NCBI GenBank assembly: GCA_902518355.1
Contig: CABYFY010000004.1
Location: 62,001-126,000 of the forward strand
Length of the DNA: 64,000 nt
DNA from: an uncultured Bacteroidota bacterium
Lineage (GTDB): Bacteria > Bacteroidota > Bacteroidia > Flavobacteriales > Flavobacteriaceae
Direction: 5' to 3'
Of the stretch, positions 9,069 to 17,844 are shown piece after piece (positions within the stretch are counted from its first letter, which is position 1; every line of letters starts with the position of its first letter). The position numbers and the translations under genes are program-made. Under the pieces are notes generated by a model. That model made no database searches. It was not told the DNA's origin and worked only from the letters and a program-made list of their open reading frames with translations.

Positions 9069-10076
9069 TTGAATACTCTTTCCGAAATAAAAAATGATAT
9101 AAAAACAAAAAATTTCTCACCAATATACCTTTTGATGGGTGAGGAGGAATTTTATATTGACAATATAACTAATTTATTTATTGAAAATGTACTTTCTGAA
9201 GAAGAGAAACAGTTTAATCTAAATGTATTATACGGAAAGGAATCATCAGTTGATCAAATTATTTCAATTTGTAAAAAATATCCTTTAAATTCCACATTTC
9301 AGATTGTTCTTGTTAAAGAAGCACAGGATTTATCTCGTAGTTTCGATGGTTTTACAGACTATTTTAAAAACCCACTTAATTCAACAATTTTAATAATAAA
9401 CTACAAACATAAATCCATTGATAAACGAAAGTCATTTTTTAAGGTATTACAAAAAAATGCTAAAGTTTTTGAATCTAAAAAGTTATATGATAATCAGGTT
9501 CAAAACTGGATAACTGATAATGTTCAGGGTGCTGGTTTTTCAATTGACAGAAAATCTGCCATATTGATTAATGAACATTTAGGGAATAGTTTGAGTAAAA
9601 TCTCCAATGAACTTGAAAAGCTATTTGAAATAAAAAAGAAAGAAAAGATCATAGAGCTTACAGATATTGAGAAATACATCGGTATTTCAAAAGAATATAA
9701 CAATTTTGAGTTAAGAAGGGCTTTGGGAGAAAAAAATTATAATAAAGCATATCAAATAGCTCAATATTTTACAGAAAACCCAAACTCAAATCCGCTAGTT
9801 ATAAGTATTTCTGTGATTTTCGATTTTTTTAATAAACTACTAATTTATCATTCAAATTCAAATTTAGATGACAGAAGGTTAGCTTCTATGCTGGGGGTAA
9901 ACCCTTATTTTCTTAGTGAATATAAGCTGGCATCGTCAAACTATAATCTAAAACAAGTAGTAAGTATTATTTCACTAATTAGAGATTATGATATGTTTTC
10001 CAAGGGTGTGGGAATCAAAAAGTCTGATTCTTTTCTTCTAAAGGAAATGGTCCTGAGAATTATTAAAATAAATTAA
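9069..10076 (+). CDS. holA: DNA polymerase III subunit delta
   Basis: Delta is the clamp-opening subunit of the clamp loader, contacting the DnaN ring encoded at 27938-29053. The 335-residue length and the N-terminal block FSPIYLLMGEEEFYIDNIT are characteristic, as are the middle AAA+-like region without an intact P-loop and the C-terminal collar region with KGVGIKKSDSFLLKEMVLRII. The start is TTG; the preceding 14 bases separate it from the divergent HsdR-N-like gene, so its promoter must lie in or near that gene. Its last four bases overlap the end of the convergent E1 dehydrogenase gene. Confidence 0.9.
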   Translation: MNTLSEIKNDIKTKNFSPIYLLMGEEEFYIDNITNLFIENVLSEEEKQFNLNVLYGKESSVDQIISICKKYPLNSTFQIVLVKEAQDLSRSFDGFTDYFKNPLNSTILIINYKHKSIDKRKSFFKVLQKNAKVFESKKLYDNQVQNWITDNVQGAGFSIDRKSAILINEHLGNSLSKISNELEKLFEIKKKEKIIELTDIEKYIGISKEYNNFELRRALGEKNYNKAYQIAQYFTENPNSNPLVISISVIFDFFNKLLIYHSNSNLDDRRLASMLGVNPYFLSEYKLASSNYNLKQVVSIISLIRDYDMFSKGVGIKKSDSFLLKEMVLRIIKIN

Positions 10077-12469
10077 AGTGGGAATTTTCCAGGATTTAAT
10101 TCATTCATAATAGAGTATATCCTGTCAAAAACATCGTCAACTGAAGGCTTTGAAAAATAATCACCGTCTGTACCGTAAGCAGTTCTATGGTCTTTTGCGG
10201 ACATGGTGTTGGGTTTACTGTCTAGATAATTATATATATTTTGATTATTAATCAAATTATCTAAGATATAAGCGCTTGCACCGCCTGAAAAATCTTCATC
10301 AATAATTAATACTCTGTTAGTTTTCTTTACACTTTCAGTAATTTCTTTTTCTATGTCAAATGGTATTAAAGATTGACAGTCAATTATTTCACAACTTATG
10401 TTAAATTTTTGTAATTCTTCAGAGGCTTTTTCTACTATTTTTAAAGTTGATCCATATGAAATTACAGTTATATCTTCACCAGATTTAATTTTATCAACCT
10501 TTCCTATTTGAACAGTATAGTCACCAATATTTGTTGGCATTTGTTCTTTTGTGCGATAGCCATTTAAACATTCTACAACTATAGCGGGCTGATCTCCTTT
10601 TAGCAAAGCGTTATAAAATCCTGCTGCAATTGTCATATTTCGTGGAACTAACAGGAATATTCCTCTTAGTAGATTTATCATGCCACCCATTGGAGATCCA
10701 GCATGCCAAATACCTTCTAGTCTATGTCCTCTTGTTCTTACTATAAGCGGAGCATTTTGTTTCCCTCTAGTTCTGTAATGAAGAGTGGCCAAATCATCAC
10801 TTAGTAACTGGATTGAATAAAGTAGATAATCTAAGTATTGAATCTCTGCAATTGGTCTTAAACCTCTGAGGGCGAGTCCAATTCCCTGTCCAATTATAGT
10901 AGCTTCACGAATACCTGTGTCAAAAACTCTGGTTTCACCAAATATCTCTTGAAGACCTTCTAATCCTTGATTTACTCCACCAATTTTACCAGCATCTTCA
11001 CCAAATATTATAACATTATCGTTTTTCTCCAATATTTTTTTAAAATTTTCTCTTAAAATAATTCTTCCATCAACAAAATCAGCATTATTATCATATTTGG
11101 CCTTAATTAAGGGGGTTTTTGATGGATTATAAGCAGATTCACTATATAAGTGAGAACTATAATCATATTGTGTCTTAACACGTAATTTAGATAACCAATC
11201 CCTTAGTATATTTACTTTTGGATTTTTCTCTAGCATTAATTCCCTTAAAATAGCATTGGTAGATGTAAATAAATCTCGTTTATTTGATTCTTTGATAGAA
11301 TTTAAATCATTTAAAATCTTCTGGATGCCTGAATTGTTTGACTTAATATCATTGACAAACAGGCTATTTAATTTATTAATATTATTTGTTGTTTCCTTTA
11401 AAGATTCTTTTTTTGCTGATAACTTAGATTCAAGAACAAATTTTTTAGCATCATCTTCAATTTTATCAAGATCTTTTGAGGAAATGATATTATTATCTAA
11501 AATCCATTGACGCATTTTCTTAATACAGTCATAATCTTTTTCCCATTTTAATCTTTCTTCCGATTTGTACCTCTCGTGAGATCCGGATGTAGAGTGTCCT
11601 AAAGGCTGTGTTAATTCATTCACATGAACGATCACAGGTACGTGTTCTGTTCTGCATATTTGTTCAGCCTTTTCATAAGTTTTCATAAGCTCAACATAAT
11701 CCCATCCTTTAACTTTAAAAATTTCAAAACCATTTGAATCTTTCTCTTTCTTAAAACCCTTTAAAACTTCTGAAATATCACCTTTAGTTGTTTGATATTC
11801 AGATGGGACAGAAATACCATAATTATCATCCCAAACACTTACAATCATTGGAATTTGCATAACTCCAGCTGCATTAATACTCTCAAAAAAATGACCTTCA
11901 CTTGTTGATGCATCACCAATTGTTCCCCATGCAATTTCATTTCCATTCTCAGTGAATTTTTCAGAGCCAGTGACTTTCAATTTTTTATAAATTTTTGAAG
12001 CTTGGGCCAATCCTAATAATCTTGGCATTTGACTTCCTGTAGGGGATAGGTCAGCACTGGAATTGAATTGTTTTGTCAAGTTTTTCCAATCATAATTTTC
12101 ATCTAAACTGTGGGTTGCAAAAGAACTACCCATTTGTCTACCTGCACTCATTGGATCATGTTTAATATCAGTATGTGCATATAAACCAGCAAAAAACTGC
12201 TGAGGTGTAACTTCATCAAGTGAAAACATAAAGGTTTGATCTCTATAATAACCCGATCTAAAATCCCCTTTTTTGAAAAATTTTGCCATAGCAATCTGAG
12301 GAAGCTCTTTTCCATCTCCAAAGATTCCAAAACTAGCTTTTCCTGTAAGAACTTCCCGTCTACCGATAATACTACATTCTCTACTTGTAAATGCTACTCT
12401 ATAATCATTAAGAATTTCTTCTTTAAATTGATCAAATGATATTGATTTTTTCTTGTTTTTAGAATGCAT
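10073..12469 (-). CDS. Fused alpha/beta E1 component of a 2-oxo acid dehydrogenase
   Basis: A thiamine-diphosphate enzyme that decarboxylates a 2-oxo acid (branched-chain or pyruvate) and transfers the acyl group to E2 lipoyl domains. Residues about 20-330 form the alpha module with the TPP motif GDASTSEGHFFESINAAG starting at 185 and ending in DDN. Residues about 470-798 form the beta module, with IIFGEDAGKIGGVNQG, FDTGIREATIIGQGIG and VISYGSTLKIVEKA. The alpha-beta fusion in one 798-residue chain is typical of Bacteroidota. The E3 partner lpdA lies at 53670-55046; no E2 is in the window. A good promoter lies 22 bases upstream. The 3' end overlaps holA by four bases. Whether it prefers pyruvate or branched substrates is unclear. 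Confidence 0.9.
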   Translation of the reverse strand: MHSKNKKKSISFDQFKEEILNDYRVAFTSRECSIIGRREVLTGKASFGIFGDGKELPQIAMAKFFKKGDFRSGYYRDQTFMFSLDEVTPQQFFAGLYAHTDIKHDPMSAGRQMGSSFATHSLDENYDWKNLTKQFNSSADLSPTGSQMPRLLGLAQASKIYKKLKVTGSEKFTENGNEIAWGTIGDASTSEGHFFESINAAGVMQIPMIVSVWDDNYGISVPSEYQTTKGDISEVLKGFKKEKDSNGFEIFKVKGWDYVELMKTYEKAEQICRTEHVPVIVHVNELTQPLGHSTSGSHERYKSEERLKWEKDYDCIKKMRQWILDNNIISSKDLDKIEDDAKKFVLESKLSAKKESLKETTNNINKLNSLFVNDIKSNNSGIQKILNDLNSIKESNKRDLFTSTNAILRELMLEKNPKVNILRDWLSKLRVKTQYDYSSHLYSESAYNPSKTPLIKAKYDNNADFVDGRIILRENFKKILEKNDNVIIFGEDAGKIGGVNQGLEGLQEIFGETRVFDTGIREATIIGQGIGLALRGLRPIAEIQYLDYLLYSIQLLSDDLATLHYRTRGKQNAPLIVRTRGHRLEGIWHAGSPMGGMINLLRGIFLLVPRNMTIAAGFYNALLKGDQPAIVVECLNGYRTKEQMPTNIGDYTVQIGKVDKIKSGEDITVISYGSTLKIVEKASEELQKFNISCEIIDCQSLIPFDIEKEITESVKKTNRVLIIDEDFSGGASAYILDNLINNQNIYNYLDSKPNTMSAKDHRTAYGTDGDYFSKPSVDDVFDRIYSIMNELNPGKFPL

Positions 12470-12491
12470 AAATCGATTGAGTAGCGGTATG

Positions 12492-12522
12492 CAAATTTAC
12501 TTAATCATCAATGCATATCCAA
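12492..12522 (-). promoter_or_regulatory. Putative promoter of the E1 dehydrogenase gene
   Basis: On the minus strand, TAAATTTG (12492-12499) matches the Bacteroidota -7 box and a TTG (12520-12522) lies 20 bases further upstream, fitting the -33 element. This is the best-spaced promoter in the window. The gene's ATG follows 22 bases downstream, and the promoter separates it from the LOG gene above. Confidence 0.55.
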
Positions 12523-12567
12523 TTTTCTTTCAATTTTTACATAAAAAATTAAAACGTAATCAGAAAA

Positions 12568-13254
12568 TTAAAAATTAGGGGTAAAGACATAATTTTTATG
12601 AAACTCTTCAAGAATTTCTATTACCTCCTCCTTGGTGTCAGCAGTTTGAAATAAATCTAAGTCAGACTCACTAATATTTTTATTGTTTTCTAGTAAAGAT
12701 TGTTTTAACCATTCTATCATTCCAGACCAAAATTCTTTACCAACTAAAATAATCGGGAATTTTTCTGCTTTATAAGTTTGGATTAAGGTTATAGCTTCAA
12801 AAAGTTCATCGAGGGTTCCAAAACCACCAGGCATTACTACAAAACCTTGTGCGTATTTCACAAACATAACCTTTCTGACAAAGAAATAATCAAAGTTAAG
12901 TTGTTTGTCTTTATCGATATATTTGTTATTTGTATCTTCAAAAGGAAGGTTTATACATAAACCGACAGACTTACCTTTTACTCTATTAGCGCCTTTGTTA
13001 GCTGCTTCCATTATTCCAGGACCACCACCTGTAATAACTCCATATCCGCGTTCAACAATCGCTTGCGATATATCTTCTGCCAATTTGTAAAACTTATTTT
13101 CTGGATGGGTTCTCGCTGATCCAAAAATTGAAATACATGGTCCGATTGCAGCTAATTTTTCATAACCCTCGACAAATTCACCCATGATTTTGAATATCGA
13201 CCATGAGTCATTTGTTTTAGTTTCATTCCACTTTTTATCTCTTCTTTCATTCAT
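12568..13254 (-). CDS. LOG-family protein (TIGR00730), possible cytokinin riboside phosphate phosphoribohydrolase
   Basis: A cytosolic Rossmann-like enzyme of the Lonely Guy family, which releases the base from nucleoside 5'-monophosphates. The two signature motifs are present: GGGPGIMEAANKGA at about 76-89 and PGGFGTLDE at 142-150. At 228 residues it is somewhat longer than the shortest LOG proteins because of an N-terminal extension of about 35 residues, as in other flavobacterial members. It starts eight bases after uvrA on the same strand, so ggt, uvrA and this gene probably form one transcription unit. The true substrate in this organism is not known; a house-cleaning nucleotide hydrolase is one possibility. 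Confidence 0.88.
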   Translation of the reverse strand: MNERRDKKWNETKTNDSWSIFKIMGEFVEGYEKLAAIGPCISIFGSARTHPENKFYKLAEDISQAIVERGYGVITGGGPGIMEAANKGANRVKGKSVGLCINLPFEDTNNKYIDKDKQLNFDYFFVRKVMFVKYAQGFVVMPGGFGTLDELFEAITLIQTYKAEKFPIILVGKEFWSGMIEWLKQSLLENNKNISESDLDLFQTADTKEEVIEILEEFHKNYVFTPNF

Positions 13255-13262
13255 TTCTTCAT

Positions 13263-16088
13263 CTAAGTTAGCTCTTTTTTAAGAAAATCAGCAGTCAGAC
13301 TGGAATTGCATTTTAAAAATTCGTTAATATATCCTTGAAAAATTATTTTACCACCGTTTTTACCACCCTCTGGACCTAAATCAACAATATAATCACCTTT
13401 CTTTATCACATCCATATTATGTTCAATTATTATAACACTATTCCCTTTATTAATTAGTGTTTCAATCACCCCTAATAAAACTCTAATATCTTCAAAATGA
13501 AGACCTGTTGTTGGCTCGTCCAATACATACAAGGTGTTTCCTGTATCTCTTTTACTTAATTCAGTGGCAAGTTTAATCCTTTGGGCTTCACCACCTGAAA
13601 GTGTAGTACTTTGTTGACCTAGGGTAAGGTAACCCAAACCAACATCCCTGATGGTTTTGAGTTTTCTAAATATTTTTGGAATATGTTCAAAAAAGTCAGT
13701 TGCATCATTTACACTCATGTTAAGAATATCGTTGATTGACTTCCCTTTGTACTTTATTTCTAAAGTCTCACGATTGAATCTTTTACCCATACATGATTCA
13801 CATTCAACATAAACATCTGGTAAAAAATTCATTTCAATTTGTTTTAAACCCGCACCTTTACATTCTTCACATCTACCGCCTGGGACATTAAAACTAAATC
13901 TTCCGGGTTTATATCCTCGAATAACGGATTCGTTGAGTTTTGAAAAAATATTTCTGATTTCACTAAAAACTCCACAATAAGTAGCAGGATTACTTCTGGG
14001 GGTTCTACCAATTGGAGATTGATTAATATTTACAATTTTATCAATATTTTCAAGACCTTTAATTGATTTATATGAAAGTGCTGTTTTTTCAGCTCTGTAT
14101 ATTTTGTTATGTAAAACAGGAAATAATGTTTCATTAATTAGAGTAGATTTTCCGCTTCCCGAAACACCTGTTATGATCGTTAGGGCATTTAAAGGTATTT
14201 TTAAATCAATATTCTTTAAATTATTCCCTGTACATCCCTTTAATTCTATAAACTTTCCGTTACCTTGCCTGTGATTTTCGGCGGCTTTTATTTGTTTCGT
14301 ATTGTTTATATATTGGGCAGTTAAAGAGTTACAACTAAGTAATTCTTTTTTATTTCCAGAAAAAATTATTTCACCTCCTTGTTTCCCTGCATAAGGGCCA
14401 ACATCGATGATATGATCTGACTTAAGAATCATATCACGATCATGTTCAACTACAATTATTGAATTTCCAATATCACGAAGTTTAAGTAGTGAATCAATTA
14501 ATTTTTGATTATCACTTTGATGTAGGCCAATGCTAGGTTCATCAAGAATATAAAGTACACCTGTAAGTTGCGATCCAATCTGTGAAGCTAATCTGATTCT
14601 TTGACTTTCACCACCTGAAAGAGATTTTGATGTTCTGTTTAAAGTTAAATAACCAAGACCTACATTTTCAAGAAACTTAATTCTCTCATTTATTTCTTTT
14701 ATAATTTCAGAGGAGATAACTTTTTGTTTTTTACTAAGTTTTGTGTTTAAGTTTTTAAACCATTTAGATAAGTCTTTTATTTCAAGATTAACTATTTCAT
14801 TAATATTTTTATTATCTATTTTAAATTGTAAAGCTTCTTTTTTAAGTCTTGATCCTTGGCAATTTTCACATAAAACTTCTCTGAAATAATTGTTTGCCCA
14901 CCTTTTTAATCTTATTGAGTCATTATTATGATATTGTTCACTTATAAAGTTACATATTCCTTCAAATGAAATCACATAATCTATATTTACCCCAATAGAT
15001 TTATTTTGAACTTTCAATCCGTCATTTAATCCATATAAAATGGCATTCATTCCATTTTTTGGAATTTTTTTTATCGGGTCATCAAGAGAAAAGTTGAATT
15101 TTTTTGAAATCAATTCAATCTGCTTATAAATCCATGATTTCTTCGATTTAATCAAATCTATCGCTCCATCATTTATTGAAATTGAATCGTTAGGAATAAT
15201 TTTTGTAATATCAACTTCTTTAATTGTTCCAAGTCCTTTGCATTTTTTGCAAGCACCTCTGGGGGAGTTAAATGAAAAATTATTTGGATCTGGTAATTGA
15301 TATGAAATTCCAGAATCTTCACACATTAAATTTAAACTGAAGTATCTTCCTTCATCGGAATCTTTTTCAATAATCAAAATTGAGTTATTACCGTGAAAAA
15401 AACATGTCTCGATACTATCTTTTAATCTTTTTTTTGAAAATTTTTCCTTTTCCAGAAAAAGCTTATCAATGACAATTTCAATATCATGATTCTTGTATCT
15501 TTCAAGACTAGTGCTATTTGAAATATCAAATATTTCACCGTCTATTCTACACTGAGTAAAACCTTTTTTGATTGTTTGCTGAAATAAATCCTGATAATTT
15601 CCTTTTCTTGATTTTATCACAGGAGATAAGAGGATTATTTTTTTGTCTAGATAAATAGATTCAATTAAATCCAAAATTTGTTCTGAAGTGTAGCTGATCA
15701 TTTTTTTGTCAGTAACATAACTATATGCCTCAGAACATCTTGAATATAATAATCTTAAAAAATCATAAATTTCCGTAGTAGTTCCGACAGTTGATCTTGG
15801 GGATTTATTCACTGTTTTTTGTTCAATAGCTATAACAGGGGATAGCCCCTCAATTTTATCAACTTCAGGTCTTTCCATTTTTGACAAAAACTGTCTTGCG
15901 TAAGCAGAGAATGTTTCAATATATCTCCTTTGTCCTTCAGCATAGATAGTGTCAAATGCCAAAGATGATTTACCACTGCCTGAAAGACCAGTAATAACAA
16001 CAAGTTTGTCTCTAGGAATTTTAAGGTCTAAGTTCTTTAAATTATTTGACTTAGCACCGTATATTAAAATTTCATTAATATTACTCAT
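13263..16088 (-). CDS. uvrA: Excinuclease ABC subunit A
   Basis: UvrA is the damage-recognition ATPase of nucleotide excision repair. The 941 residues contain two ABC modules: Walker A GLSGSGKS at 34-41 and GVSGSGKST near 650, and the signatures SLSGGESQRIRLA and TLSGGEAQRIKLA with Walker B ILDEPSIGLH and VLDEPTTGLH. The second zinc module is complete (CEECKGAG and CESCMGKR). The first is not: its first pair reads CEDS rather than CxxC, while CKKCKGLG supplies the second pair. I recall similar loss in other Bacteroidota, so it is probably lineage-wide. The ATG is five bases downstream of the ggt stop. Confidence 0.96.
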   Translation of the reverse strand: MSNINEILIYGAKSNNLKNLDLKIPRDKLVVITGLSGSGKSSLAFDTIYAEGQRRYIETFSAYARQFLSKMERPEVDKIEGLSPVIAIEQKTVNKSPRSTVGTTTEIYDFLRLLYSRCSEAYSYVTDKKMISYTSEQILDLIESIYLDKKIILLSPVIKSRKGNYQDLFQQTIKKGFTQCRIDGEIFDISNSTSLERYKNHDIEIVIDKLFLEKEKFSKKRLKDSIETCFFHGNNSILIIEKDSDEGRYFSLNLMCEDSGISYQLPDPNNFSFNSPRGACKKCKGLGTIKEVDITKIIPNDSISINDGAIDLIKSKKSWIYKQIELISKKFNFSLDDPIKKIPKNGMNAILYGLNDGLKVQNKSIGVNIDYVISFEGICNFISEQYHNNDSIRLKRWANNYFREVLCENCQGSRLKKEALQFKIDNKNINEIVNLEIKDLSKWFKNLNTKLSKKQKVISSEIIKEINERIKFLENVGLGYLTLNRTSKSLSGGESQRIRLASQIGSQLTGVLYILDEPSIGLHQSDNQKLIDSLLKLRDIGNSIIVVEHDRDMILKSDHIIDVGPYAGKQGGEIIFSGNKKELLSCNSLTAQYINNTKQIKAAENHRQGNGKFIELKGCTGNNLKNIDLKIPLNALTIITGVSGSGKSTLINETLFPVLHNKIYRAEKTALSYKSIKGLENIDKIVNINQSPIGRTPRSNPATYCGVFSEIRNIFSKLNESVIRGYKPGRFSFNVPGGRCEECKGAGLKQIEMNFLPDVYVECESCMGKRFNRETLEIKYKGKSINDILNMSVNDATDFFEHIPKIFRKLKTIRDVGLGYLTLGQQSTTLSGGEAQRIKLATELSKRDTGNTLYVLDEPTTGLHFEDIRVLLGVIETLINKGNSVIIIEHNMDVIKKGDYIVDLGPEGGKNGGKIIFQGYINEFLKCNSSLTADFLKKELT

Positions 16089-16093
16089 AACGA

Positions 16094-17764
16094 TTAAAAG
16101 CCAATTGCTGTATCATCACCTCTTTTGTCCGCTCCACCTTCAAGTTTTTTATCCTTTTTTACTAAAATTCCATCAACTCTACCAATTGAAACCTTGTCAT
16201 TGAGCCTGTAACCAGATTTAATAAGATTATTTTTAATTTTTTCATCAAATAATTCAGATTCAATTCTGATTGAGTCTGGTTTCCACTGATGATGAAATCT
16301 TGCAGAGTTTACAGCCTCTTGCATTGTCATATTAAACTCATGAACATTCAATATTGTTTGAACAACCGATGTAATAATCGTAGAACCACCAGGTGTACCT
16401 AAAGTCATAAATAATTCACCATTTTTTTCAACAATTGTTGGCGTCATAGAACTTAACATCCTCTTTTGTGGTTCGATTTTATTTGCCTCACCACCTATAA
16501 GACCATACATGTTTGGATAACCAGGCTTACTTGAAAAGTCGTCCATTTCATTATTTAGAAAAAATCCCAATTCGTTTGAATATAGCTTTGAACCAAAGGT
16601 GCCATTTAATGTTGTTGTAACAGCTATTGCATTTCCAAATTGATCAACTATCGAATAATGAGTCGTTTCATCACTTTCGTTTATCTCAATATTCCCGTAG
16701 CCAATGTAATTTGAATCAGTTGGTTTTTCAAATGAAAAATCATTCATTCTAATATTCAAATAACTTTCACTAGTTAATTTATTGACAGGGACTTGAATGA
16801 AATCTGGGTCTCCTAAGTAATGACTTCTATCTGCAAAAGATCTTCTCTCAGCTTCCACTAGTAATTTTATATAATTAGACGAGTTGTGACCAAAAGTTTT
16901 TAAATCAAAAGGCTCAATCATTTTCATAATTTGATTTATACAAACACCACCACTAGACGGAGGAGACATTGATATAATTTTTAATCCATCATAATTAAAT
17001 ATGATCGGATCTCTCCAAACGGGTTTATACGACTCCAAATCATTCAGAGTTATGATTCCTCCATTGTTTTGTATAAATTCAACTAATTTTTTGGCAGTTT
17101 CACCCTTGTAAAATTCGTCTCTACCATATTCCATAATTCTCTCAAGGGTAGAAGCAAGATTTGGAAATTTAATCGTATCGTTAGTATTGAAATCATTATC
17201 AAAAAGTATTTTTGATTTATTAACAAGTTTAAAATATTTACGATTTTCTTCAATTCTATTTTTTTGTTTTTCCGTGACAATCACTCCTTTTTTCGCTAGT
17301 TCTATTACGGGACTTATTAACTCATTGATTGTTAATGTTCCATACCTTTCATGTGCTTCAAAAATACCTGCAATTGTCCCTGGTACTCCAACAGAAAGGC
17401 CACCTATCATACTTAGACCTTCAATTACTTCCATATTTTCGTCCAAATACATGTCACTTGTGGAATTTATTGGTGCTCTTTCCCTGTAGTCTAAAGCGCC
17501 TGTACTTCCGTCAGATTTTCTGTATACCATAAAACCACCACCACCAATATTTCCTGCTGATGGATATGATACTGCTAGTGCTAATTCTGTAGCTAACATA
17601 GCATCAAAAGCATTACCTCCTTTTTTTAAAATATCTACACCAATTTTACTAGCTTCTTGTCTTGCAGAAACAACCATTCCATTATCAGCGAGAACACCTT
17701 CATACTTATTACTACAGGAAAAAATGAATAGAATAAGTAAAATATATTTAGAGAGATTTTTCAA
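16094..17764 (-). CDS. ggt: Gamma-glutamyltransferase, predicted lipoprotein
   Basis: An N-terminal-nucleophile enzyme that hydrolyses or transfers the gamma-glutamyl group of glutathione and related peptides outside the cytoplasm. The start TTG gives MKNLSKYILLILFIFSC, a lipoprotein signal with Cys at 17. The precursor should self-cleave before Thr367 in the motif DETTHYSIVD. Other family features are GNAFDAMLATELALAVSYP near 51-69, SPPSSGGV near 268-274 and, in the small subunit, LGTPGGSTI and the C-terminal GGADKRGDDTAIG. Length is 556, normal for the family. It leads the apparent ggt-uvrA-LOG unit; the link between glutathione turnover and repair is probably only positional. Confidence 0.93.
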   Translation of the reverse strand: MKNLSKYILLILFIFSCSNKYEGVLADNGMVVSARQEASKIGVDILKKGGNAFDAMLATELALAVSYPSAGNIGGGGFMVYRKSDGSTGALDYRERAPINSTSDMYLDENMEVIEGLSMIGGLSVGVPGTIAGIFEAHERYGTLTINELISPVIELAKKGVIVTEKQKNRIEENRKYFKLVNKSKILFDNDFNTNDTIKFPNLASTLERIMEYGRDEFYKGETAKKLVEFIQNNGGIITLNDLESYKPVWRDPIIFNYDGLKIISMSPPSSGGVCINQIMKMIEPFDLKTFGHNSSNYIKLLVEAERRSFADRSHYLGDPDFIQVPVNKLTSESYLNIRMNDFSFEKPTDSNYIGYGNIEINESDETTHYSIVDQFGNAIAVTTTLNGTFGSKLYSNELGFFLNNEMDDFSSKPGYPNMYGLIGGEANKIEPQKRMLSSMTPTIVEKNGELFMTLGTPGGSTIITSVVQTILNVHEFNMTMQEAVNSARFHHQWKPDSIRIESELFDEKIKNNLIKSGYRLNDKVSIGRVDGILVKKDKKLEGGADKRGDDTAIGF

Positions 17765-17821
17765 TATTGATATTTTGACCGAATTTACAAATTCAATTTT
17801 TTACACTAGTATAATTAAAAG

Positions 17822-17829
17822 TATATTTG
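17822..17829 (+). promoter_or_regulatory. Putative -7 box of the glmM promoter
   Basis: TATATTTG matches TAnnTTTG exactly. Its last three bases (TTG) could be read as an in-frame start, which would add six residues to GlmM; the promoter match argues that this TTG is not translated and that the ATG at 17845 is the start. Confidence 0.5.
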
Positions 17830-17844
17830 CAAAAAACAATTATA

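Noticed and set aside
15949..17532. Plus-strand open frames opposite uvrA and ggt
   Set aside because: Antisense to intact, conserved genes and without protein-like composition.
17827..17844. TTG start of GlmM six codons upstream of the ATG
   Set aside because: The TTG is the end of an exact -7 promoter box, so it is unlikely to be transcribed, and the ATG matches the conserved N-terminus.
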